64,000 bases of DNA, from assembly GCA_030041355.1 (NCBI GenBank), contig JASHNZ010000105.1, forward strand, positions 1-64,000. The letters are read 5' to 3'. Each line of letters starts with the position of its first letter. The stretch's first letter is position 1. Below are positions 33,835-41,246 of the stretch, piece after piece. The DNA comes from Nitrososphaerales archaeon (GTDB lineage Archaea > Thermoproteota > Nitrososphaeria > Nitrososphaerales > CADDZS01). The translations under genes were made by a program, and so were the position numbers. Below the pieces are notes generated by a model, which saw nothing but the letters and a program-made list of their open reading frames with translations, made no database searches and was not told the DNA's origin.

Positions 33835-34893
33835 ATGAAGCAGGCAGAACTATTTGAACCAGCAAGGGAAGGAAGAATCAGGTGCACGGCATGCGCAAGG
33901 TATTGCCAGTTATCTCCGGACCAAGTTGGGTTTTGTGGGATGCGGCAGAACATAGGAGGAAAGCTGTATCTTCTAGATTATGGCATGGTTCTCGCAAGCC
34001 ATATTGATCCGATCGAAAAGAAGCCCGTTACTCACTATAGGCCGGGAACTCGAATCTTTTCGATAGGTACAAGTGGCTGCAATTTCATGTGCAAGTATTG
34101 CATAAATTATGATCTCTCTCAAAGAAGAGAAGTTGCAGGAATAGAAACAGACCCCGAAGAGCTTGCCTCGATGGCGTTGAAACAGGATTGCCAAGGAGTC
34201 GCATACACGTACAATGAGCCCACGATCTTCTTGGAATTTGCAAGAGATGTTGGTTTACAGGCAAGAAAGAGAGGACTGTTCAACATTTTTGTGTCAAATG
34301 GATATGGCACTCCCGACGGAGTGAAAATGATGGGAGAATTCTTGGACTGTGCAACTATCGACTTCAAGGGAAATGGAGATAAAAAGTTCATCCGAAAGTA
34401 CTCTGGAATACCGGAGGTGGAACCAATTTTTGAAACACTGCTTGAAATCAAAAAGAAAACCAAAATTCATATTGAGATTACCGACCTTGTCGTTCCGAAA
34501 GTTGGCGAGGATCTTGTTGAAGCACGCTCTTTATCAAAGTGGATTCACGATAATTTGGGGCCCGATATTCCGATACACTTTCTCAGATTCTTCCCGGGTT
34601 ACAAGCTGCTGGATCTCCCCGAAACGCCTGTAGAAACGCTAGAGCGACATTGGAAAGTGGCCAAAGATGAGGGACTAAATTACGCGTATGTCGGAAATGT
34701 CCCGGGACACAAATTAGAGCATACTTACTGTCCAGATTGTAAGCGAATAGTCGTTGAGAGGTTCGGAGTCGAGATCATTGGTTGGCATCTGACCGAGAAT
34801 AACAGCTGCCAGTATTGCGGAGAAAGAATCGCAATCGAGGGAAAACTTTCAAACACCGTCAATGAGAAAAGATTTCTTCCAGCTTATTTCTGA
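33835..34893 (+). CDS. amrS: AmrS-like radical SAM enzyme (AmmeMemoRadiSam system type)
   Basis: 352 aa from ATG 33835, the leaderless position. Features: an N-terminal CTACARYC ... FCGMR segment (17-36), the radical SAM motif C82-x3-C86-x2-C89 (CNFMCKYC), GVAYTYNEPTIFLEF, DFKGNGDKKFIRKYSG and a C-terminal CPDC ... CQYC zinc-ribbon. This layout matches the PflA-related 'AmmeMemoRadiSam system radical SAM enzyme'; the partner AMMECR1 and Memo genes are not in the window. The reaction is not assigned for this family member. Confidence 0.88.
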   Translation: MKQAELFEPAREGRIRCTACARYCQLSPDQVGFCGMRQNIGGKLYLLDYGMVLASHIDPIEKKPVTHYRPGTRIFSIGTSGCNFMCKYCINYDLSQRREVAGIETDPEELASMALKQDCQGVAYTYNEPTIFLEFARDVGLQARKRGLFNIFVSNGYGTPDGVKMMGEFLDCATIDFKGNGDKKFIRKYSGIPEVEPIFETLLEIKKKTKIHIEITDLVVPKVGEDLVEARSLSKWIHDNLGPDIPIHFLRFFPGYKLLDLPETPVETLERHWKVAKDEGLNYAYVGNVPGHKLEHTYCPDCKRIVVERFGVEIIGWHLTENNSCQYCGERIAIEGKLSNTVNEKRFLPAYF

Positions 34894-35059
34894 AGTAGCT
34901 CATCTGACAATTATCATCGAAGTGTTTCTGCACGAAATTTCCCAGAAGGTTTTGAAAGTATCGCGATTTTGTTCCGATGTTTCGCTACAGCAGCTAAAAA
35001 AACTCTCGCGTTAGTCTCGTTCCGGTTCAATGAGTCATGTTTGTTTGCGCTTGCAGTGT

Positions 35060-35197
35060 CTACATCTCAATCCGATTCGGCATCCAGTGTATCTCGATTT
35101 CATGTCTTACCATATGTTTCCTCCATTGTTCGTTGAAGTCATCAACGGTTTTTCCACGAATTAACTTGCGACACGCAGGACAACTGCTGGTTACCAT
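35060..35197 (-). CDS. 45-residue C2H2-like zinc-finger protein
   Basis: From ATG 35197 the protein has CPAC (residues 6-9) and HMVRH (about 29-33), a C-x2-C-x19-H-x3-H arrangement. The promoter supports this start: operator 35251-35268, then TATA CTTTTAAG (minus strand, 35231-35239), then ATG at leaderless distance. A longer frame upstream would cover the promoter. Small single-finger proteins of this kind are common in archaea and may bind DNA or proteins. Confidence 0.6.
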   Translation of the reverse strand: MVTSSCPACRKLIRGKTVDDFNEQWRKHMVRHEIEIHWMPNRIEM

Positions 35198-35250
35198 CGC
35201 ATCCGACCAGCTAATACTAGAGTCTCGCACGCTTAAAAGGTGTCCAGACA

Positions 35251-35268
35251 ATTATCAAAAGTGATAAT
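35251..35268 (-). promoter_or_regulatory. Regulon operator ATTATCA-AAAG-TGATAAT
   Basis: Perfect 7-4-7 inverted repeat of the ATTATCA type, with the TATA box of the 45-aa zinc-finger gene about 11 bp away. Confidence 0.75.
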
Positions 35269-35378
35269 ATGAGTTTACTGAGAGGCTCAGAGACTGCGTA
35301 AAGATGAGATAGAAAGCAGATCTTCAAATAAGGAACACCTTGCCGTTGCAGAGATTACCGGGGGGTTTGCTTTTTATC

Positions 35379-35396
35379 ATTCTCACTTATGATAAA
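35379..35396 (+). promoter_or_regulatory. Regulon operator ATTCTCA-CTTA-TGATAAA
   Basis: Hybrid 7-4-7 site overlapped by a wider perfect repeat TTTATCAT (35373-35380)/ATGATAAA (35389-35396). A TATA-like box CTTAATTA (35408-35415) follows after 11 bp; the gene at 35474 is next, implying a leader of about 30 nt. Confidence 0.65.
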
Positions 35397-35473
35397 CGTC
35401 TTGCGAACTTAATTACGAGCATTGTTGTTGTACTTCGTGTGTCCTTCAGGCATGGGAATTTGGTGTCGCAGAC

Positions 35474-35833
35474 ATGTGTGAACATCTAGAAGTAAGTAAT
35501 TTTGGCGCGTTCTATATTGAGACCAATGGCAAGAAGCGTCGAGTAACTCTCGGAAAATGTGATTCCTGTGATGCATTTCTCACCTTAGACTCACAGGTCG
35601 TTCCCAAGAACGACATAATTGCTGAAGCAAGAACAGTCAAGGAGAATATGCGCACGATTGTGACGCAAGTCAATAGCGATTTGTACGATCGGATCTTGGA
35701 TATAATTGAAGATGAAAGAGTCGGAGATGATCCTTCAAAGATAATGACTGAGCTCATAGGTCTGGGATTACATCACTACTCAAGAATTCATAAGAAAGAT
35801 TTGCGAAAAGAGATTGAGATTCCAACAGCTTAG
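35474..35833 (+). CDS. Small protein with cysteine motif and RHH-like C-terminus
   Basis: 119 aa. The N-terminal third has CEHLEV and CDSCDAF (a possible C-H-C-C metal site around a beta region). The C-terminal part (VNSDLYDRILDIIEDERVGDDPSKIMTELIGLGLHHYSRIH) resembles a ribbon-helix-helix. It precedes the nucleotidyltransferase by 42 bp in an apparent two-gene operon, so an antitoxin-like or regulator role is possible. Confidence 0.65.
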   Translation: MCEHLEVSNFGAFYIETNGKKRRVTLGKCDSCDAFLTLDSQVVPKNDIIAEARTVKENMRTIVTQVNSDLYDRILDIIEDERVGDDPSKIMTELIGLGLHHYSRIHKKDLRKEIEIPTA

Positions 35834-35875
35834 ACCCCAATCAAAACACGGTTTGCTTTGGCAACGTGAAAACCA

Positions 35876-36655
35876 ATGAATGCCGAGCTAGAACGTGAGG
35901 AGGGATTGGTCAAGGAAGCATTGAATATATTTCGAGTAGCTCAGGAGAAAGCGATAACGCTGAGACTCTTAGGCGGAATTGCCTTCAGAGTAAGATGCCC
36001 AAGTAGCTCGAATGAGAAACTGAAGAGGAGCTATCAGGACATAGACTTCTTCGGCCTCACAAAAGACAGAGGGAGAATTCGAAAATTATTCTCATCATTC
36101 GGTTATGTCGAACCTAGGACCCTGATCAATATCTTGCAGGAACACAGAATGATTGTGGAGAATTCGCAAAACAACACAAAGGTCGATATTTTTCTTGATG
36201 TCTTTGAGATGTCACACAAACTGAAGTTTACGGAAAGAACTACGCTAGACGAGCCAACACTGCCTTTAGCTGATCTATTACTAACGAAATTGCAGGCGTT
36301 TGAATTCACCCAAAGAGAGTACAAGGATGTTTTCGCTCTTCTCAAAGATTACGACCTAACACGATCAGAGGAAAAGAACGGAATCAATGCCGCTTACATT
36401 GCAAAGTTATGTGGGAATGATTGGGGACTTTCCAAAACAGTTCTTGTGAATCTGGGAAGAGTGATGAGGAGCATTTCCTCCTATCTCCCCGCCATAGAAG
36501 ACCAGACTATTGTTTTCGGGAGGATTAGTCAGCTCAAGGATATTTTAGAGCGCGAACCAAAATCAGTGAAATGGAAAATGCGAGCAATCATTGGACAAAG
36601 GCTGAGATGGTACGAGATACCAGAGGAAATCAAAAGGATTCCTGGACCATTTTAG
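35876..36655 (+). CDS. Nucleotidyltransferase-fold protein (AbiEii-like)
   Basis: 259 aa. The core LRLLGGIAFRVRCPSSSNEKLKRSYQDIDFFGL has the G-G-x-A ... D-x-D pattern of polymerase-beta-like nucleotidyltransferases, and FTERTTLDEPTLPLADLLLTKLQAFEFTQREYKDVFALL matches the helical region of AbiEii/MNT-type proteins (R..KD). These transfer nucleotides to RNA or proteins, often as the toxin of a toxin-antitoxin pair. A small DNA-binding-like gene precedes it. The flavin reductase gene starts 22 bp downstream. Confidence 0.75.
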   Translation: MNAELEREEGLVKEALNIFRVAQEKAITLRLLGGIAFRVRCPSSSNEKLKRSYQDIDFFGLTKDRGRIRKLFSSFGYVEPRTLINILQEHRMIVENSQNNTKVDIFLDVFEMSHKLKFTERTTLDEPTLPLADLLLTKLQAFEFTQREYKDVFALLKDYDLTRSEEKNGINAAYIAKLCGNDWGLSKTVLVNLGRVMRSISSYLPAIEDQTIVFGRISQLKDILEREPKSVKWKMRAIIGQRLRWYEIPEEIKRIPGPF

Positions 36656-36677
36656 GCTCTTCGTAGATCAGAAAGAG

Positions 36678-37280
36678 ATGAGCGAATTGCCGCGGTTAAA
36701 AAGACAAAAAGCAACTGTACCTGGTAAGAAGTTCGGGCTGGTACAAACAACAACAGTCTATCGACTATTCAATCCACAAGTACCCGTAATTATATGCTCG
36801 AAGTTCCGAAAAGAAGTCGCAGCAATGCCAGCTAACAGCTGTTCGTCTGTCTCCGATTCACCACCGTTGGTTTCCCTTGCTTTGAAGAAAGGGATTAGGA
36901 CAAATACTATAATTCGGTCGAGTCAGGTGTTTTCAATCAATTGGATAAACTTCGAGCCGGAGAACTCCCGGAGGATCGTCCTTGATTTAGCGAAACCCTC
37001 TCTGGAAAAGAGGAGCTACAGAGATAAGCTAAAGGAGTACAACATTCCCTATCGGATTTTTAAGGGAGCCCCAGTTCTCAAGAATGCTTGCGCTTTTGCG
37101 ATGTGCAGAATTAACAAGCAACTCGCTGTTGGTGACCATGACCTTTTCATCGCAAGAGTGACGTATGCGAGGGCGATCCGGGATTTTACAGAGGATGAGT
37201 ATTGGAGATTCCTAGATTACAAACCCGTTTTATACGTTGGAAGCATACGCCGCAATCCCCTAATCACAATGGTCAGATGA
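36678..37280 (+). CDS. Flavin reductase-like FMN-binding protein
   Basis: 200 aa. The sequence VPVIICSKFRKEVAAMPANSCSSVSDSPPLVSLALKKGIRTNTII fits the flavin-binding start of the flavin-reductase-like fold, and LAVGDHDLFIARVTYARA is its conserved closing strand. It binds FMN and transfers electrons from NAD(P)H or acts as a flavoprotein partner. An N-terminal 35-residue extension is unusual. It may be co-transcribed with the nucleotidyltransferase. Confidence 0.82.
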   Translation: MSELPRLKRQKATVPGKKFGLVQTTTVYRLFNPQVPVIICSKFRKEVAAMPANSCSSVSDSPPLVSLALKKGIRTNTIIRSSQVFSINWINFEPENSRRIVLDLAKPSLEKRSYRDKLKEYNIPYRIFKGAPVLKNACAFAMCRINKQLAVGDHDLFIARVTYARAIRDFTEDEYWRFLDYKPVLYVGSIRRNPLITMVR

Positions 37281-37359
37281 CCCCGAGCATTTCGAAACCC
37301 TTGGCGAAAGACAGTCTCGTCTGCCTAGAAAGTCAAAGTTCCCCGATTAGTCTACTGGA

Positions 37360-37737
37360 TTATCTATGTATTCTAGCGACAGGCAATCTGGTTTTGGAAA
37401 GTGCAAGAATGGATCGAATTAGTCTTTCCAACGGAAAGGGACTTAGCAACAGTATCTCTACCCCGATTCCTTCAGCCTGCTGCAGAGCGTCCTTATCGGA
37501 TGAAAACATTAGTATTTTTGTTGAAGGCATGATAGCCAACATTTCCTTCACTACCTCAAGACCGTTTCTTTTCGGCAATTCATACTTTACAACGACTATC
37601 TCAGGCCTTTCTTCGATGAATTTTGAAACGGCTTTGTTCCCGTTCCCGGCTGAATGAATACTGAACCCGTATTCCGCCAGCTGGCCCGAGCAAAGCGAAG
37701 CGAGCTCCGGTTCGTCATCTAGGACAAGAACTTTCAA
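37360..37737 (-). CDS. Degenerate response-regulator receiver domain
   Basis: 125 aa from TTG 37737, chosen because the operator at 37792 and TATA box (37771-37780) lie inside the longer frame. The fold is a receiver (KVLVLDDEPELASLCSGQLAEYGF, acidic pair D7-D8; LPKRNGLEVVKEM), but the phospho-acceptor Asp is replaced by Lys51 (IVVVKYELP). So it cannot be phosphorylated in the usual way and may act as a constitutive or protein-binding module. No output domain is attached. Confidence 0.8.
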   Translation of the reverse strand: MKVLVLDDEPELASLCSGQLAEYGFSIHSAGNGNKAVSKFIEERPEIVVVKYELPKRNGLEVVKEMLAIMPSTKILMFSSDKDALQQAEGIGVEILLLSPFPLERLIRSILALSKTRLPVARIHR

Positions 37738-37791
37738 ACCGGCAAACTCCGTGAAAGTGTGTAAGTCTACGATTAATAAGAACAGACGACG

Positions 37792-37809
37792 ATTCTCAAT
37801 TTTGAGAAT
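37792..37809 (-). promoter_or_regulatory. Regulon operator ATTCTCA-ATTT-TGAGAAT
   Basis: Perfect repeat, extended to GATTCTCA/TGAGAATC (37791-37810). TATA-like box (GATTAATAAG, plus-strand text 37771-37780) about 11 bp inside, then the receiver start at 37737. Confidence 0.78.
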
Positions 37810-37863
37810 CAGAATTGCTTTGTTGGTCTGAGATGAGTCGCCGCTAATGCATGACACTAGCAT

Positions 37864-38191
37864 CTAGCATTGTTTCCATCGAAAGGAGGGAAGAAACGAA
37901 TCAATGTCTGAATACATCAAACATCGGTCACGCTAAGGTCGATGAGATGGAAAGGATGCTTACCGAGCACACTTCAGAAATTCCTGCAAGGGATCTCAAA
38001 TTTCGTCCTAACCAGCTTTGACGTACGCATTAAAGCAAAAGGTCTCGTATCATTTATCTGAGAATGACCTCTTTCATTTTTGATATCGTGCATAGCGAAG
38101 TTCCCCCTAAGATTCGGAAAGCAAAAAAAGGATGATTTCGGAAGTTCAATTTGATATTATCTGCTTTTTTAATTAGAGGAAGTCGTAACGT
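37864..38191 (+). other. Intergenic region, no supported gene
   Basis: About 330 bp. A short frame from ATG 37948 gives a 24-residue charged peptide, and a single TGAGAAT half-site lies at 38059-38065; neither is convincing. AT-rich text CTTTTTTAATTAG (38163-38175) is the likely promoter of the next gene. Confidence 0.4.
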
Positions 38192-38824
38192 TTGAAACTC
38201 AAAGGTTTCGTCGAACAATTCGGTGAACCTTTCTCCAAGATGCTGGAAATAGACCTTGAGTCTCGCAAGAATGAGGAGATCGCAAAATGGTTTCTTGCAT
38301 CGATTCTCTACAGTAAACCGATTAGAGAGTCCTCTGCCACCTCGACATACAAGGTCTTTAAAGAGCGCGGAGTCCTCACAGCTTCCAAGATTGTGGAAAC
38401 AGGTTGGGAGGGTCTTGTCTATATTCTTGATGAAGGTGGCTACGCTAGATACGATTTCAGTACTGCGGAAAGATTATTGGTGATCTTTGGGAATCTTCAA
38501 AACAATTATAATGGCGACCTTAATCATCTACACACTTCTGCAACAGATTCGAGAGATTTAGAGAGAAGACTGAAGAATCTTGGAAAAGGGATCGGTGATA
38601 CGACGGTCGCGGTATTCCTAAGAGATATGAGAGGAGTGTGGTCCAAAGCTGATCCTACTCCTTCACCCTTAGTTAGACTAGCAATGAAGAAATTGAAAAT
38701 CGAGGACCTGCGCAAATTCGCAAAAGCAAATCGACTTGACATTGTAAGACTAGAGACAGCTCTCCTAAGGCTGGGAAAAGATTTCATACGAAAGGGTAAG
38801 AAGTTAGAGATCGAAATGAAATAA
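38192..38824 (+). CDS. HhH-GPD superfamily DNA glycosylase-like protein
   Basis: 210 aa, TTG start. The layout is that of endonuclease III-like glycosylases: FLASILYSKPIRESSATSTYKVF, ILDEGGYARYDFSTAERLL, then DLERRLKNLGKGIGDTTVAVFLRD, the helix-hairpin-helix (LGKGIGDTT), and RGVWSKADP with the conserved Asp. The C-terminal four-cysteine cluster of Nth/MutY is absent. It is likely a base-excision repair enzyme of unknown specificity. Confidence 0.75.
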   Translation: MKLKGFVEQFGEPFSKMLEIDLESRKNEEIAKWFLASILYSKPIRESSATSTYKVFKERGVLTASKIVETGWEGLVYILDEGGYARYDFSTAERLLVIFGNLQNNYNGDLNHLHTSATDSRDLERRLKNLGKGIGDTTVAVFLRDMRGVWSKADPTPSPLVRLAMKKLKIEDLRKFAKANRLDIVRLETALLRLGKDFIRKGKKLEIEMK

Positions 38825-38935
38825 CAATTTCGCATGTATATGTTAAGCTGCTGTATTTTACAAAAATCGAATCCTGATGTTTAGTGAAACTCGGTTAACA
38901 GAATAGGGTCTTCTTGTTGCGCATGTAGAGAGACA

Positions 38936-38953
38936 ATTATCGTGATTGAGAAT
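38936..38953 (+). promoter_or_regulatory. Operator-like site ATTATCG-TGAT-TGAGAAT
   Basis: 7-4-7 arrangement with one mismatch. There is no clear TATA box at the usual distance and no convincing gene; a 37-codon frame (38985-39098) follows. May be a relic promoter. Confidence 0.35.
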
Positions 38954-39137
38954 TTGCGCAGGGTAAACTTTTGCATAATCCTTCGATGAGAAGCTCTACT
39001 GCAGCCGTTACCCCACACTGCTCGCGCTCTCCTAGTGATAATGATTTGATATTTGAATGGGGAGTACAGTCATCAAAGCTGATAATGCGAGATCTTTAAA
39101 CTAGAGCCTTTAGAATTCATGCAAGATCCTACTTCAT

Positions 39138-39398
39138 CTATACTTTGAGACTCTCTGCCCATTTTTCCAGTAAACTGGTTGGAAACATTCGTAACGCCTT
39201 TCTGCTCTCGAAACCCGTGCCTTCCTTCATGATAAGCTCGATTACCTTCTCTCTCCTGTCATAGGCTTTTTCGAGCTTGTTCATCATCACCTTGAGCTCT
39301 TTTGACTCCTTCAAGAATGCATCAATTGGCATTCCCTTTCGCAGATCCTCGATTTCCGCCAGCAAATCACCAGTCTGAATCAGCTCTTGTCCGCTCAA
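39138..39398 (-). CDS. Small helical protein of unknown function
   Basis: 86 aa, almost entirely helical and charged (LLAEIEDLRKGMPIDAFLKESKELKVMMNKLEKAYDRREKVIELIMKE), likely a coiled coil. TTG start preceded by GGTG. An operator-like site and a TATA box (TTTTTATC, minus strand, 39457-39464) lie upstream, suggesting it belongs to the stress regulon. No family recognised. Confidence 0.55.
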   Translation of the reverse strand: MSGQELIQTGDLLAEIEDLRKGMPIDAFLKESKELKVMMNKLEKAYDRREKVIELIMKEGTGFESRKALRMFPTSLLEKWAESLKV

Positions 39399-39476
39399 TA
39401 GTTTTCACCTTCCCGCAACATTTCCGTCCGTTGCGACATATGTTACCGGCTTAGACCGATAAAAACACGCTATACG

Positions 39477-39494
39477 ATTCTCTGATCTGGTAAT
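39477..39494 (-). promoter_or_regulatory. Degenerate regulon operator (ATTCTCT-GATC-TGGTAAT)
   Basis: Two mismatches from consensus but correctly spaced (about 10 bp) from a TATA-like box, with a leader of about 30 nt to the small helical protein gene. Confidence 0.5.
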
Positions 39495-39514
39495 GAGCTG
39501 CCTAAACAGATCAT

Positions 39515-40324
39515 TCACAGGGCATGGCTTGCTGCCAGCTCCAACAGCTGTTCGTGCAAGACAGCCCCAAAGGCTTGAACAAGATCACGAGCAGTTATAA
39601 TCCCAGCAAGCTTTCCATCCTTCAGGATAGGAAGTCTCTTGATTTTATTTTCCACCATTATGTGTGAGGCTTCCCATCCACCGAGTCCGTATTTTGCGGT
39701 TATCAGCGGTTTCGACATGAATTCTACGATGGGAGCATTTAGATTTGCATTGGGCGCAAGAACTTTTTTCAAGAGATCTCGCTCCGTGAATAGTCCCAAG
39801 ATCTCACCGTCTTTTCCCACTACAACGCTTCCTATTCTTGTCTCGTCCATTTTCTGGATTACAAGGTCAACATCTGTATTTGCATGAACTGTTGCGACAT
39901 TTTTAGTAATGAAATTCGAGATGTCAAAGTTCTTACCGAGCTTGTACATGGTCCGAACTAAATCCGTGGCTGTAACAATTCCGGTGAGCTCCCCATCCTC
40001 GAAGACAATCAATCTATCTTTTTTCGCGTTCATCATTTTTACCGCTTGCTCAAAGCTTTGATCCGGGCGAATTTCTACGAGAGATCTTGACATGACCTCT
40101 TCAATCAGTTGATATTCCAGCGGCTCATCTGAAGCTAAGACTTTGGAAAGGAGGTCCCTTTCAGTGAAGATGCCTAAAGGGCCTGAATTATCAAGTACAA
40201 CTACGCTTCCAATATCATTTGCAGCCATGGCATCGATAGCTTTCGATACGGTAGAATCGAAATAAACAGTCTTCGGGTTTTTGCTCATCAAGTCTCTTAC
40301 GAGAACAGTCACATCTTGTGCCAA
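39515..40324 (-). CDS. Protein with four CBS domains
   Basis: 269 aa from TTG 40324 (TTG 40339 gives five more residues; the former suits the promoter better). Four modules follow: VRDLMSKNPKTVYFDS ... LGIFTERDLLSKV, IEEVMSRSLVEIRPDQ ... LTGIVTATDLVRTM, ITKNVATVHANTDVDL ... ILGLFTERDLLKKV, and IVEFMSKPLITAKYG ... LAGIITARDLVQAF. Tandem Bateman pairs can form a self-contained nucleotide-sensing disc. No effector domain is attached. Operator at 40380-40397. Confidence 0.93.
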   Translation of the reverse strand: MAQDVTVLVRDLMSKNPKTVYFDSTVSKAIDAMAANDIGSVVVLDNSGPLGIFTERDLLSKVLASDEPLEYQLIEEVMSRSLVEIRPDQSFEQAVKMMNAKKDRLIVFEDGELTGIVTATDLVRTMYKLGKNFDISNFITKNVATVHANTDVDLVIQKMDETRIGSVVVGKDGEILGLFTERDLLKKVLAPNANLNAPIVEFMSKPLITAKYGLGGWEASHIMVENKIKRLPILKDGKLAGIITARDLVQAFGAVLHEQLLELAASHAL

Positions 40325-40379
40325 GGCTTCTCGACTCAACTGATTGGAGATCGCATTGCGTAATTAAACTCGAACCACG

Positions 40380-40397
40380 ATTATCAAAGATGATAAC
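40380..40397 (-). promoter_or_regulatory. Regulon operator ATTATCA-AAGA-TGATAAC
   Basis: 7-4-7 repeat with one end mismatch. TATA-like box TTTAATTA (minus strand, 40361-40369) follows after 10 bp and the four-CBS gene starts 55 bp from the site. Confidence 0.7.
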
Positions 40398-40548
40398 AAC
40401 CCACGCATTGGCAGATTATCGAAGTCAATCCACTTGGGTCCTTGCAACTGCTTCGACTTGTCTAATGATAAGAAATGGAGACGTGACTTGCGTCTTAGGA
40501 GTGAGTTTGAAATGCATATAATCCGGGTCAAAAATCAGGAGATTGATA

Positions 40549-40920
40549 ATGGCTGCCAAAAATTCTTTTCGAATGCGTTTCACTCTAGCCACTATTCTGA
40601 CATTCGTGATTATGCTTCCTTTGCTCATCTTCATTCCTGCTGTTTTCAGTCAATCCTCCAGTACGACCACTACGAGCACTACGACGACATCCGTAACTAA
40701 TAACGACATTGGACTTGGACTTATCGGCGCCGGACTAGCAATTGCTGGTTCATGTATTGGCGCCGGCTACGCCGTGGGGAAAGCCGCCAGTTCTGCAGCC
40801 GCCGCGATAGTAGAGAGACCTGCAACATTCGGTCCACTGCTAATCCTAGCTGGACTCGGTGAGGGTATCGCCATCTATGGACTTCTTATCGCTTTCCAGA
40901 TTTTGAGCAAGATTCCATAG
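40549..40920 (+). CDS. atpK: A-type ATP synthase proteolipid (subunit K/c)
   Basis: 123 aa from ATG 40549. A signal-like hydrophobic N-terminus (LATILTFVIMLPLLIFIPAVF) is followed by a Ser/Thr linker and two helices forming the c-ring hairpin: IGLGLIGAGLAIAGSCIGAGYAVGKA and ERPATFGPLLILAGLGEGIAIYGLLIAFQIL, with the ion-binding Glu in GLGEGIA. The gene is on the opposite strand from subunits C-F, downstream of the C gene, and has its own promoter. Confidence 0.92.
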   Translation: MAAKNSFRMRFTLATILTFVIMLPLLIFIPAVFSQSSSTTTTSTTTTSVTNNDIGLGLIGAGLAIAGSCIGAGYAVGKAASSAAAAIVERPATFGPLLILAGLGEGIAIYGLLIAFQILSKIP

Positions 40921-41246
40921 GTTCTCTTCCCTCTTCGGTTGCTGGATGAGAATCTCACAGATTACTTTCCACTCACGTCGAGTTTGGTAACTTCATCGGA
41001 TTGACTATCTGGATTGCCATAGTCGTCGGGTTCCACTTCATTTGCTTCATTTCCGGTGCCTTTCTGTGAATGGGCGAACGTCACCCACCTGCGACAGGTG
41101 TTCATGACCTCTTGCGCGTATTACAGGAGAACTGATTTTGTGTGCTGAACAACGTCTTTGAATGGAGATTGGAGTATCCCTGCATTTGACTCACTTTTCT
41201 TCACCGACGAAAGAGCGAACAAAACCTTCCGGAGTATGATCTATCT
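40921..41246 (+). other. Intergenic region between subunits K and C
   Basis: 326 bp with convergent genes on both sides. One frame encodes a hydrophobic peptide (IGLTIWIAIVVGFHFICFISGAFL, ending at a TGA near 41066), without a good start codon, so I do not call a gene. Nothing else is seen. Confidence 0.4.
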
